64,000 nucleotides of DNA. It comes from Siderastrea siderea (Eukaryota > Cnidaria > Anthozoa > Scleractinia > Rhizangiidae). A program made the position numbers and the translations under genes. The stretch lies in NCBI GenBank assembly GCA_964030785.1, contig OZ034975.1:33819769-33883768 (forward strand), read 5' to 3'. Shown in pieces: positions 33,466 to 43,976 of the stretch. The notes under the pieces were generated by a model. It was not told where the DNA came from, did not search any database, and worked only from the letters and a program-made list of their open reading frames with translations. The stretch's first letter is position 1, and each line of letters begins with the position of its first letter.

Positions 33466-34814
33466 GGTCCCCATAGGTTTTTCGGGATCCGGGATTTGGC
33501 TTATTCGAAGGCCGGGATTTGGGATTTTGGAAAAAAGGGGGAGCGAGATTCGGGATTCTAATTTTGATCGGGACACGGGATTTGGCGAGTTTTGGAACTG
33601 GGACTCGGGAAATGTCAATTTGAAGGGCCGTGATTCGGGAAGTCTACGAAGAAAACCAACCTGTCATCTTGTCGGAATGTCGGAAATTGGCCAGGAAAAT
33701 TACCCACGACCCAATCATGCGGCTATTGCGACCCCTATGGCGATCTTTTGTCTGTTTTCGTGAACCTTGGTCGTAATAATATCCTTTGGATTCAATTTCA
33801 CAAGCGGCTGTTTCTTTGTAGACCTTTGTAACCTTTTGTTGACCGTGAAACCTCGAGTGTCAAGTTAGGTCAAGTTACTGTATATAGATCAGCACGTGTG
33901 GCTTTAGGTCGTTGACAGAGAGCGAGAAAGTGGTATTTGGCTATTTGGTCTATTTGGAGAAACGTGTCCTAGCGGATTCCAGGGATGTCAGCTAACGCCG
34001 ACAGCGATGATCCAGAGGTACAGACATTATAAATTGTATAGCTCTTTTCTATGAAAAGGGAAAGAGCGGAAGTTCATTTCTGCGCAAGGAAAAATTTCGG
34101 GCGCAACTCCCACGGAACGGTTTCCCGGTTCGGTAGAACTATTCGCTTCAATAACAGAATTCTCTATTGTTTGTTGCGTTTTTTGTAAATGTTCAGGTCT
34201 TCATACATGATAGCGATCGTTTTAAAATTTCCGCATTAATTTTAGTAATCGTTTTGAGCCAAAAAATAGCACGTAGAGTCTACATCCTTCAGTTTCTAGA
34301 CGATAGTTGTCAGTGGCTGCGATCGGTAAGAAAGGAATGTAAATGAGAAGGTTATTATAACTATCGTTGCAATGAACTTTGTGACTGTCGCTACGACCCC
34401 ACTTGTAATGCTTTTCTTCGATCGCTACCATCCCCGAATAACGAATAAGAAGTTACTAAACTGGTCGGAAAAGGCATGCATTACCACGCAATGGAGATAA
34501 AACTAAAACCACTTACAAAAAGGTAATTAGGTCTAATTAATGACTGAGCGACCTGATTCATTTGAAACTGAAAACCGCCAGATGAACAATGCCCACGCTT
34601 TGGTGGAAAGGGCTAACTTCTAACTTTTCAGTACTTGGATTTGCTGTGAGGGAATCTGGATACCCTGACAAGGCCTTTTATCTTTGTGGTAAGAAGCTTA
34701 AATAATGGTTTACGACCGGGATCGGGATTGGCCGATAAAAACCGTCGGGATTTCGGGATTGAGGAAAAATTTAGGTCGGGATGGGGGGATTGAAGAACTT
34801 TATTGGAGACCCTC
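33466..34814. mobile_element. 1.35-kb non-autonomous element with CGGGAT repeats
   Basis: Present in the right arm and absent at the mirror site (21360). Ends read AGGGTCCCCATAGG and, reversed, GAGGGTCTCCAATA. The left portion has many CGGGATTTGGGATTT-type repeats (33486-33650), with a relative near 34710-34790. A starter-like exon, MSANADSDDPE, with a GTACAG donor lies at 33986-34018. Flanks suggest a short ATTA duplication. No transposase. Confidence 0.7.
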
Positions 34815-36300
34815 ATTAAAGCCACGCGGGAAAATATGGCGCCATTTTTGCTGCAGCCAACAGGGGCGAATGCAACGGACTACTGTAGCTGTCCTGTATA
34901 GTTTTCAATGGAGGAAGAAGAAGGAGAAGACAGGCTGAGAGTGTACACGATGTATAATTTCTTAGCTGCGGCAAGTCTTCTCACAGGGAGTGCAAGCGGC
35001 AGTTGATTCAGACTGCAACATGGTGTTTATCGCATTCCCAGGTGAAAAGTGTACGATCTTATACAAGGTGCTGCGCTGATGACTGTGAAATCAAAAGTGA
35101 ACTGATGCAAAATTCTGACTTGAACGGACTTCAGAGATACAGAGTCGCCTATGTCTACTGTTCCGAATCAAACCCTGCTTCAGCGCTAAATGGCCGGATG
35201 TGTTCACACATGCTTTTCAATCATTTTTTGTGGTTGGTTCCTTGAATGAAAGGAGACAATCCCTCGATAGCTGAAAGAGCCTAAGGTTAGTTCAAAGTGT
35301 GAATTGTAGTAATTGTTTTAAAGTTTTTTGTTGGTGCATTGAATCATATGAATTCCCTGACCCACCGAAGTGAGTCATGGGGTAACCACTTAAAACCGGC
35401 TTCCTTGTATCACAATGTTTTTAGCCTAGCATAACGCTAACTAAAAAATAAAGCCGAAGTGATACCAAACGTTTTTCGGTTTCCTTCGTGCTGGCATGTA
35501 TTTATTCTTACCATTAGCTCTCGATGACCGGATGCAGAATAATGAAACTGAAATCTTTCTTCTTGTGATAGCTTGATTAACGATAAATAGGGGTTGTACT
35601 TTGTAGGAAAAGGCTTGAGAATTGTGCCTGAAGATAATTCATGGCAATAAGTAAAAAGTCCGATCGGCCACAGAAAATAATTTTTGTCCGATTTTAGTAT
35701 CTGTCATACAGCTGATATAACTGTTATTGCTGCATGTCAGTAGCTGTTACGCAAATAAGACTGTCTGAGTTGACCTGATTCATGTGAGATCCTTGCCGGA
35801 CGGATACTTTAACACGCGTTCGAACTAGAAACCGATGCAAACTGCAAGATTTTTCTAAAAAAAGCCACAGCATCCTTAACATAACACTAGTAGCTAACGC
35901 GAGCCGTATTGTCTTGTTTTGTTTTGCTTTTTGCTGACTGTTGGTTTGTGTGTGTGACGAGGTAAATAAAGCCTCTGAAATAAAATATTCCATGGACACT
36001 GCCGTTATGCTGAACAAAAGAACCGCAGTGAATTCGCCTGTGGTTGCTCTTGGCATTAGATTTTTTCCTTTATTTGCTTTGGAGTTTCATGTTTTCAGAC
36101 ATCTCAGATTAAATTCAGCTGTAAATTTAAGTGACCTAAATGCGAACGGTTTGCAATGTTTGCTTTGTTTTGGCTTTCACTTGATTGATCTTTTGTGCAG
36201 TCTTGAATGATGATCTTCGTTTCTAGTACGTGGAACTGTCAGTTGATACTAAAAAACAGAACAGTTCGGTTTCTCAACCGCAGTGAAATCGCTTGTAGTT

Positions 36301-37550
36301 AGGCGGCGCGACGTCTCAAACGTCGCCGCTGTCTCATAAAATACAAGGCACATCCCTGAATTGTCGGAAGTCACTAGACTTAGTCTCCGCACGGGCTCTA
36401 AACCATCAGGCTCGTTAGATTAAAAGCTAATCTCTCAAATACCGCACAATTTGCTTGTGATATTACCTTTTTTCCATCTATAGCTATGACGTAACCAGAT
36501 AGAAAAAAGTAACCGTAGAAAGGAGCGTAATTTTGTTGTTTTGAGTTTCGCAGCGTATTGAAGTTAAGTAAAGGTAAGCGTTGAAATGTTTATTTCTCAG
36601 GGTAGTATTGACAAAATACATTAGAATCACTGGTCGCCATTCGAACAATGGCTTTGTTGTTATCATGAAGTAAATTAAAATGGACCTGCATCGTTGTTTA
36701 AAAATAGATTGCAATTAGCCTGCACTCATGTCGTTAGGATCCGAATGAAGCCCTTGCCTGCAAGCTGAAACATTTGTCGTGAATGCCTAAGGGCCGTTCT
36801 TAACGATATCACGGTTAAAGAACGATTTATTTCTCCAGGTAAAGCCACAGGTTTTCTCCTGGAGAAAGAGTCGTACAGAGAGGTCAGTGGTTACAAACAA
36901 ACAACGTTCTCAAGTTGCATACATATATTTAATTCCTTACATACTGGAAGTGCAAATTGTCCATAACAGGTCACCGGAAATCACGAACTACTAAAGTTAT
37001 AAGGTTTAAACCTTTTTTCCTTAGAAAAGGTTAAGTAAAGGTAAGCGTTGAAATGTTTATTTCTCAGGGTAGTATTGACAAAATACATTAGAATCACTGG
37101 TCGCCATTCGAAAAATGACCTTGTTGTTATCATGAAGTAAATTAAAATGGACCTGCATCGTTGTTTAAAATTAGATTGCAATTAGCCTGCACTCATGTCG
37201 TTAGGATCCGAATGAAGCCCTTGCCTGCAGGCTGAAACATTTGTCGTGAATGCCTAAGGGCTGTACTTAACGATATATCACGGTTTAAGAACGATTTACT
37301 TCTCCAGGTAATGCCACAGGTTTTCCGGTTGGAGCACTAGTCGTACAGATGTCAGTGGTTACAAACAAACAACGTTCTCAAGTTGCCTACATACATTTAA
37401 TTCCTTACATACCGGAAGTGCAAGTTGTCCATAACAGGTCACCGGAAACCACGAGCTACTAAAGTTATAAGGTTTAATAAATCCTTTTTCCTTAAGAAAA
37501 GGGGAGGGGGGTGAGAGACTATGCGTCGCCTGTAAATTCTTTGGAATTTC
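36301..37550. mobile_element. 1.25-kb insertion with an internal tandem duplication
   Basis: Absent from the mirror site near 19885. The left end starts AGGCGGCGCGACGTCTC and the right end holds GCGTCGCCTGTAAATTC. Inside, a unit of about 490 bp is duplicated in tandem (36550-36985 against 37030-37490), with shared blocks such as GGTAAGCGTTGAAATGTTTA and GAATGAAGCCCTTGCCTGCA. A tail with TAAATTCTTTGGAATTTCTTG recurs at 63898-63920. No protein recognised. Confidence 0.65.
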
Positions 37551-37585
37551 TTGTTTCTTTTAGAACACATAGCGTTTAATTTTTC

Positions 37586-38004
37586 CAGGGACACCTAACG
37601 GTTTGTTTCTGTTCGCAAGGCCTTAATTCGCCTGAGATTTTCGGATTTAATTGCAGTGAAAGCTAGAGATTTCTTTGGCGAAACATTAGCTTGGTCTACC
37701 TTGGACTATCGTAACAAGAGGACTGGTTGGTTCCTATTGTTTTAGTAGCGTCCAATATGTCGTTTAGAGTGCAAAATAAGGTCAGGTAGCATTTTCGGAG
37801 AGCCATCAGCAGCTCGGATAAATTCGGCGGATAGGATTCTGTTTCTAAATTTTTTTGCGTCCTAAATTTTCAGCTAAAAACGCTGAACAGATAAATCTGT
37901 ATTAGCTTACACAAATATGCCTTTAAAAAGCTTTGAAACAATCTAAGAAAGTAGTAAATGATATGTCAAGTATTTTTCCAAAATGTTCTCATTGGGTGCC
38001 CCTG
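37586..38004. mobile_element. 0.42-kb MITE
   Basis: Ends CAGGGACACCTAACG and, reversed, CAGGGGCACCCAATGAG. Absent at the mirror site near 19850, where the left arm runs straight through. Non-coding. Confidence 0.7.
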
Positions 38005-40062
38005 AGTTTTGGTTCATTTTATATGTGGGAAGGTTTTGGCGTTTTGCATTTTCGGACAGATCGGATTCATATGAATAACCTCTACGCTGTATATTTCAAT
38101 TCATGCTCGAGGTCTTTACCATTTACCAGATTCAATAGCTTTTATGAATCAGATAAACCGTAAATCAGTTTACGATGTGTTATAAACTTCTGCCTCGGTG
38201 AGGAATGATCAGATAAATAACCGATTAGTGCGCCGTGTAATTTTAGACACAGACACAATAAACTAGCGAAAGCGAGCGCAAAACTGAAATCTTTGTGTAT
38301 GTACAAGTTGTGTTGCGATTTTTTCTTGAGTAAAAACGGCCATTCCTTGATCGTCTTGCATAATCTGTTTGAATAATAAAGGTCAACAAATACTGCGAGA
38401 CTGAGAACCTAAGATTTCCTCCGAATTCATGACACGTGGATATCGCGGAAAGCCACGTTTTGGAAGTCAGTGTGGATAAAAGGGAATAATGAACATATCA
38501 AAAGAGGGAATTTTCAGAAATGATGGCAGCCTGTCTGAACTAAAATCGATGTTTGTGTCCGGAAGACGCTAGCAAAGTTACGACAGGTTTATATCAATCG
38601 TCAGTGTCTCAAATGTCTCCATTTGATTGGCTACAGAAAATAACTTTTAGTCCACTCCAATAACTGTTATAGTGGAAGTATAACGTTTACGCAATTTTCA
38701 TAAAGTCTGTTGTGAAGACAGTTTGAGTTATTTCGTTAATTTCGTAGAATACGTGGCGCTTACAACAACTGTTCTTTGATACGTGGGAAGGCTTTGGCGT
38801 TCGACATTTTCAGACGTCTCAGGTTGATATTAATAACCGTTTCGTTGAAGGTTTTAATTTGGTTTGCTCGCCACAATACCATTTGCCCGTAGGCTAACGT
38901 TAATATAACAATTAGGATCACAATAATAGCTCACAATAATAGCTCACTCTGTGAGGACATGATCGCGTTTTATAAGCTAACGGGATCGAGTACGCATATT
39001 TCTGTAAAAACTAGAGTCCAAACCAGTCTGCAATACACACACAACAAAATAACGAAAGCAGTGGAAACACCTAAATCTTTCTGCCGACATGTATGTACAA
39101 GTTGTTTTGTAAGGTTTTTAGTGAACAAAGTCATATCCTTTGCCGTGTTCCATAATCCGTTTCGATAACATTACTGAGAATCTAAGATTTCCCCGGTGTG
39201 ACTTTGTTATCGTGAAAGCCAAGAGAAACGAACAGGTTTTCCAAATGAATATTTAATTGCATAAAAGGGAATCTTTCTGTGAATTCATCGCATTAGCTAT
39301 GTCAGCCCGCTTGAGGTATTTAAGAGGGGCGGTAAGCGGGGGTCCTGTGCACGGTTCACGGCTATTAAAAACGACAAATAACGGTTCACGGTAATTAATG
39401 CTCCACTTTCACGATTCACGGAGAATAACACTGTAACCAAGGAGGATTTCAGCTGTGAAGCCCTTCACTTGTCTATCTGTTTTATTCTTTACTCTTAGAA
39501 TTGATGAGTACAGTGTATGTTATCTTTTGGGAGCTATCTTTTCTTGTGCCTGACAATAGTGATGAATTTCAGCTGATGAATATTGCGCGTATAGACTCAT
39601 TTGCATAGCTCGGACAGTTCTATATTAACATCCGGTCAGACGACGGTGTTCTTCTCTCCCAGGACTGACGAGAGATGTAGGGGATAGGCCTGATCGCAGG
39701 CTAGTTTTTTCGCTCAAGTTGTTATGACTTCGAGAGGAAAGTCATCGTTTCCTCAACGATACACTCTAGATCTACAACTGGAAGTTCTCTTCCAGACTCA
39801 GTGCAGCTAGTGTGGATGTAGGATTTAAAAAGTGGTTCGAAGACCGAAAGCTTCCTTTTTTAATTATTTTAATTAGCGAATGCTTTTATGAGGCTCATCA
39901 TTTTTAGAATATGTTATTAGACTCGATGATATACTTTTTAACCCCCACAAATACTGTAAGTGAAGGTGAAGGCAGTGAAAGTAAATCGATGAAGAATAGT
40001 ACTTAACGTCAACGTCATTTGGCCTTCCCTTGTCTCTTACCTTAAACTGGTCTAACGAAAAC

Positions 40063-40725
40063 TCAGAAGAACTTGGATGTGACTTTTACCATTCTTCCGC
40101 TACGAGTAGTAACTGCTCGAAGAAAAGTCATTTCGTCCTCGTTGTCTACTTGATCTTCAGTGTCTGAATCTGTGTCATATTCTGATTCCTGTTCACAATC
40201 CCCTGTATCTCTGCTACCTTCTCTTGACATTTCTGCCGCATCCTCTTGTTGTTCGTCCTGATCAACATCTACAGGGGCTTCCGAAGGTCTTGTCTGGAAT
40301 GTCACTTCCTCGTTTTGCGCAACAGAAGTGGCATACATGTTTAATGGCAGTGTGCCTGCTTTAAACATCGTCGTTTCCTGACGCACGGTGCGTTGTCTGA
40401 CGGCCTTGCCGTAGTTTTCTGCCCACTCCCTCATCAATTCTTTCTCGTAGCTGTTCAGCTTCCGTATGGGCTTTAGGTGGTTCATTTTTGAAAGAGCATT
40501 CAGTGGTGTCATTTGAGGAATTACAGGGTAGTACGACTTCTCGTGGGTAAAGTAGTAAGCAGCCCACCGTACAACTCGTTTGATGCTTTCATAGACAGTA
40601 TTTGCCAGATTTCGAGCATACTGTAAGCAAGCCGGTGGGAAATTGATCCTTAAAATGACCCATAGCGTGGAGGTTTTCCACTTGGACAGTAAAGCAAGTG
40701 TGAAGATCTACTTCGTAACTTGTGT
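40063..40725 (-). pseudogene. C-terminal half of an unrecognised transposase-like protein
   Basis: Minus strand. A block with TVQVENLHAMGHFKDQFPTG (near 40700-40640) continues after a frameshift as YARNLANTVYESIKRVVRWA and AYYFTHEKSYYPVIP. It then joins the open frame from 40512 (NSYEKELMREWAENYGKAVR) and a long acidic tail (DVDQDEQQEDAAE, EYDTDSDTEDQVDNEDE) ending KVTSKFF and a stop at 40063. Size, place in the element and acidic tail suggest the element's main protein. I do not recognise its superfamily. Confidence 0.55.
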
Positions 40726-40770
40726 TGAGCTCTTTTAACAGCTCTGCGAGATCTTAAAGACCTTTAAGTA

Positions 40771-40971
40771 TCATGCTAACGGACGATTGCGTTTGACTTG
40801 ATATAGTCCCCTTCGCTCCCATGGTTTGTCAAAGGTAGAAATCACTTCATCTGTTGATCTCTTCAAGTAGCTATCCAGGACTTTCAGGAGCACTATATCG
40901 TCAGCCAATGAAATTTTTGCCACCACCTGATGTTTTTGGTGAACGGAGAAGGCTTTGTACAACATCCCCAA
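40771..40971 (-). pseudogene. Middle piece of the unrecognised transposase-like protein
   Basis: Frame SVHQKHQVVAKISLADDIVL, then DKPWERRGLYQVKRNRPLA, ending in a stop at 40771. It lies between the upstream (41127-41645) and downstream pieces on the same strand and is likely one gene broken by frameshifts. LADDIVLL is not convincingly a polymerase box. Confidence 0.4.
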
Positions 40972-41126
40972 AATGTCGAAGATGTATGGTCTTTCGCTTT
41001 GCGTTGCGCAAAAATCAGGTTGTGTTACATCCGGCTGGAATAGCTGTGTGGATGTCTGTAAACAGCTGTATACAGCCAGAACATCTACTTCTCACAATGA
41101 AGCGTTTAAATCTCTTTCAAAAAGTT

Positions 41127-41645
41127 TCAGTTTTGGGAGAATAAAGGACCCAGGCATATAACATTTTCGTAATGGGGAATTGAACGAAGTCCCGTCACAA
41201 ACCAAAAAAGCATGTAGGCTGCTTTGACCTTAGCGTCTTTCAGTGACCATTCACAAACACGTGCGAATATTAAAAATAACTGCTCACCTTGTAATGCTGT
41301 TGTCGACGGTGACTTTAAAAAAAGAGGCCTCTCTTCGTCCCACTGTGCCTGTGTGTTTATAGCATAAGCTTTGCTGCCCTCTGCGGACTTTGCTAACCGG
41401 CAGAGTTTTAATTCGGTACAGGATCCAAGACCACGCTTTTCCGATTCAGCTTTCAAACCAGCATACTCTATAATGTGCCACCTTAAAGCTTCTAGAGAAG
41501 AATGCGTACTGGTGATCGGAATATGGATTCTTTCCTTCCTTCCAACAAAAGCCAGAGTTCCAACAGATTTGGGGTCCACATAATAAACTACTCCCTCTAA
41601 TAACATTTGTTCATTGTCTGTATTGTCGGCCATTGTAGCTGGCAT
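41127..41645 (-). pseudogene. N-terminal piece of the unrecognised transposon protein
   Basis: ATG at 41645 (MPATMADNTDNEQMLLEGVV) opens a 172-residue frame with GTLAFVGRKERIHIPI and WHIIEYAGLKAESEKRG. No known motif. It reads toward the middle and C-terminal pieces, consistent with one gene of about 500 residues now in fragments. Confidence 0.45.
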
Positions 41646-42064
41646 ACCTGGACTGACCCTGACGGCGGTACAAAGGTCGCAAATGTCATGCGGAGACTAA
41701 GGTCTGCCCAAGGTCATTGACGTCATCAGAGATTGTTTTAAAATTGATCTTAATTATCACGCAGTCTTCAAAGGCTTCAAATAACAAAGCAGAATCCTGC
41801 CATTTGAAACTTTAAAACAGGTTAAAAAACTCCTGTGAGGATCCAAGAAGGCCCAAGAACGTTACCACCCATGTAATCCATTTTCACGAGAAATATTTCA
41901 ATGATAATCACGAATATCGGATAATCTTTTTTATGTTTCACGTATCACGACAAGCACAACATTCACAGTTCACGTATTATAATTTCACACTTTCACAGAT
42001 CACGGAAATTAAAACCGCTTGATCACGTATCACGCAAAACCCCCTTTCATCCCCTCATTTAAGA

Positions 42065-42351
42065 CTTGTTATAAAGATGTTTGGGTTGTAAAGTCGACTC
42101 TTTGCCAATAGTTGTCATTTGATTAGCTGTAGAAAATAACGTTTAGTCTACTCCAGTAACTGTTATAGCGATGGTATAACGTTTATGCAATTTTAATAAC
42201 TGTTATAGAGGTTGTCGGGATTATTTCTGTTCTTATTGCTGATTGGCTTATTGAAATAACTGTTAATGAGGCTGGATCACTGTTATGGGAATCCAATAAC
42301 AATGTTATGTCTGGTTTGCTTTTGGCGTGTCTGGTTTGTTTCTGTTTCGTG
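42065..42351 (-). repeat. Right arm, outer tip
   Basis: Contains the uninterrupted junction (42180-42190) that is split by the ISL2EU-like element on the left, and the terminal block matching 4141-4303. Ends CTGTTTCGTG at 42351, 81 bases from the donor of the Ig exon. Confidence 0.8.
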
Positions 42352-42431
42352 TTAGTACCTTGTCTTTTCAAGTTCGGAAACACGGGCTTGCTATGGTTTT
42401 CGGAAGTTGTATTGTACAAGGCATACTGTAC

Positions 42432-42812
42432 CTGTAACAACGAGTCGAACAGTACTTGATTCATCAGATACCCCTTGATTCCCTCTGAGAGTGCTTTTAA
42501 ACCAGGTAGAGTCGTGGGAGCTGACGTTTTTTATCACCAAAGTGGCTTGGTCTGTCTTCTCTACTCTTCCGACATAATCTGATAGTATCAGAGGGTTGAG
42601 ATGGACAGCGTCATTCAGGTATTCCACTACCAGTGGATAATATTGCCTATCGGTTTTGTTATATACACACCAAATGATAAACTTTAAATCTGCTGACTTG
42701 TTAGATGCTGAATAGCTCCATTTCAAGACTGCATCGCCTCCTGTGTGAAAGTAGAGTATTTCGTTTCGTTCTTGTGTAAACCAAAGGGCTCTTCTTTGTA
42801 AAGGAACTCTCC
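42432..42812 (-). CDS. Second exon of minus-strand Ig gene: V-like Ig domain
   Basis: Acceptor TTACAG at 42818-42813 and donor ACAG|GTACAG at 42432/42431; 381 bases, phase 1 to phase 1. Joined to the signal-peptide exon it reads SHGGRVPLQRRALWFTQERN. The domain shows the V-like pattern: GDAVLKWSYSA (strand B), FIIWCVYNK (strand C with the tryptophan), GRVEKTDQATLVIKNVSSHD (strands D-F) and STVRLVVTG (strand G). The usual cysteines of B and F are replaced by W and S, so the disulphide is absent, which is tolerated in some V-like domains. It is probably an extracellular receptor or adhesion domain. The open frame extends upstream only by chance. Confidence 0.8.
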
Positions 42813-43062
42813 CTGTAACCGGATTGAACAGACATACGTTATGTGTCAAGGTTGTACAAAGATAACTTTTAAAAAATGCTGTGTTTAGACTAGAACGTTT
42901 CATCAAGATACTAGAATTGACATACCTAGGTAAACATTTTGCATGTGTAAACACCAACTGATACCTTGGTAAATGCCACTCAAGACAATAGAAATTTGAC
43001 CAAGGTAAAAGTATTAATTACCCTGTGATCAGGCATGGTTTACGATGGTAACCAAGATCAAG

Positions 43063-43500
43063 ATGACAGATATATCCGCTCGCAACGGCATAGTATTTCA
43101 CCTCCCACGGTGGCCAGATCGCGGTATCACCGCAAGCTTTTGCTTTGATCGGTCGCTCATGGCAGAAAGCGGAGGATATTTGCCTAATAAATCTCCTTCC
43201 TATGGGCAGCCCGTCAGGTAAATATAAAAGATGGCACTCTTGAAATTGTTGTTGTTGTAATAGTTTACACTTTCTTGCGGCAACTTTAGCTTTGAGTTAA
43301 TACTGCCCTCGATGTGTTTTCTCTCCAGGTATCGAGAGGATGAATATTCCATGTATCCGCGGTTTTACGGATACGGTAATCCCTACCCTATGTTCAATCA
43401 GCCTGCCCAGTTCTTACAACAGTGTTATGGAATGACGCCAAACATGCAGATGATGCCTGGCAAATTTGTTGTTATGCCAGGGACAATATTGACAGATTAA
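43063..43500 (+). CDS. Small two-exon gene nested in an intron of the opposite-strand Ig gene
   Basis: Exon 1: 43063-43217 (ATG in MTDISARNGIVFHLP, or an inner ATG at 43159 in MAESGGYLPNKS), donor CAG|GTAAAT. Exon 2: 43329-43500 after TCTCCAG, ending TAA. The join is in frame and gives 108 residues (76 from the inner start). The second exon is rich in Y, P, F, Q and M (FYGYGNPYPMFNQPAQF, QQCYGMTPNMQMMPGKF), like a short low-complexity C-terminus. No domain or signal peptide recognised. The flanks (42925-43010 and 43540-43610) hold GTGTAAAC and GGTAAA-type sequence in opposite orientation and may be repeat-derived. Confidence 0.5.
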
Positions 43501-43876
43501 CTTGAGTTAGTTGAGCCAGTATAAACACTGTACGAATTTACCAAGGTTTGGTAACTTGACCCAGGTAAATGTTTACCTCGGCAAATGCTCAAGTGTAAAC
43601 GATGTAAGATAATAAAGGAAACGTTAACACATGGAACTGAAACGACGAAAACATGGTCAAGTTAGACGTTTGAAGTGAAGGTAGTTACGAGGTAACAGAG
43701 CAAAATGCATTCCACACTGATCTGGACTAATCCTGACGAACTATTCTTTCCTACTATGAGGATCCCATCGCCTACGCATAAAATGATCGTCTATTGCCTG
43801 GTCGTCTATCTGTAGACACGACTTGTTTAAAAACATACGAATAAGCCTCAACGAATAGGAAAATAAATGGACTTAC

Positions 43877-43955
43877 CGCCATGTGAAATGAAAAACAGCA
43901 ATCCAAGGAACATACAGCAGACTGTAGGTATATGAACAAACTTCGCGGAACCCAT
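43877..43955 (-). CDS. First exon of minus-strand Ig gene: signal peptide
   Basis: ATG at 43955 encodes MGSAKFVHIPTVCCMFLGLL then FFISHGG, a basic N-terminus and a hydrophobic core as in a signal peptide. A strong donor GGCG|GTAAGT ends the exon in phase 1, matching the phase-1 acceptor at 42812. A promoter would lie to the right of 43955; no clear TATA element was chosen. The product is therefore a secreted or single-pass membrane protein with at least two Ig domains. Confidence 0.75.
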
Positions 43956-43976
43956 CTTCGATCTCTTCGCATAAAA

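Larger units (their letters stand above)
33003..39325 (-). repeat. Right arm, main segment
   Basis: Mirror copy of 18913-21834, 16872-16906 and 10521 down to about 10095, interrupted by insertions at 33466-34814, 36301-37550 and 37586-38004. It is continued at 42065-42351 beyond the 2.73-kb insertion. Arm identity is high but not complete: substitutions and small indels are scattered. Confidence 0.8.
39326..42056 (-). mobile_element. 2.73-kb DNA transposon of unrecognised family
   Basis: An 8-bp duplication, ATTTAAGA, flanks it (39318-39325 and 42057-42064); the mirror site near 10095 has it once. Ends are GGGGCGGTAAGCGGGGGT and, reversed, GAGGGGATGAAAGGGGGT, imperfect TIRs. Both subterminal regions hold clusters of TTCACGGTTCACGG-like repeats. 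Minus-strand coding pieces lie inside (separate entries). Confidence 0.8.
4141..42351. mobile_element. 38-kb composite element with long modular inverted arms
   Basis: The first bases (CACGAAACAG at 4141) are mirrored by the last (CTGTTTCGTG ending 42351). The mirror relation continues inward through 4141-4303, 9949-10521, 16872-16906 and 18913-21834 on the left, and 42351-42065, then 39325 down to about 33003 on the right, giving an arm of about 3.7 kb in total. Every gap in the alignment is a discrete insertion, usually with its own TIRs and target duplication. The element lies between two in-frame exons of one Ig gene. No target duplication is visible at its outer ends. The core (21835-33002) holds a LINE and a BEL/Pao element but no recognisable transposase, integrase or polymerase B. 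A foldback-type DNA transposon fits best; an inverted duplication is the alternative. Confidence 0.7.

Noticed and set aside
35724..36056. 110-residue frame conserved with 20124-20354
   Set aside because: Conservation is explained by the inverted arms; one copy is truncated by substitutions and no domain is visible.
39326..42056. P element or hAT assignment from the 8-bp duplication
   Set aside because: No THAP domain, BED finger or hAT dimerisation motif was seen; the duplication length alone is not enough.
4141..42351. Polinton/Maverick or Teratorn-like giant virus-related transposon
   Set aside because: No polymerase B, retroviral-type integrase of its own, capsid or packaging ATPase was seen in the core; the only integrase belongs to the BEL/Pao insertion.
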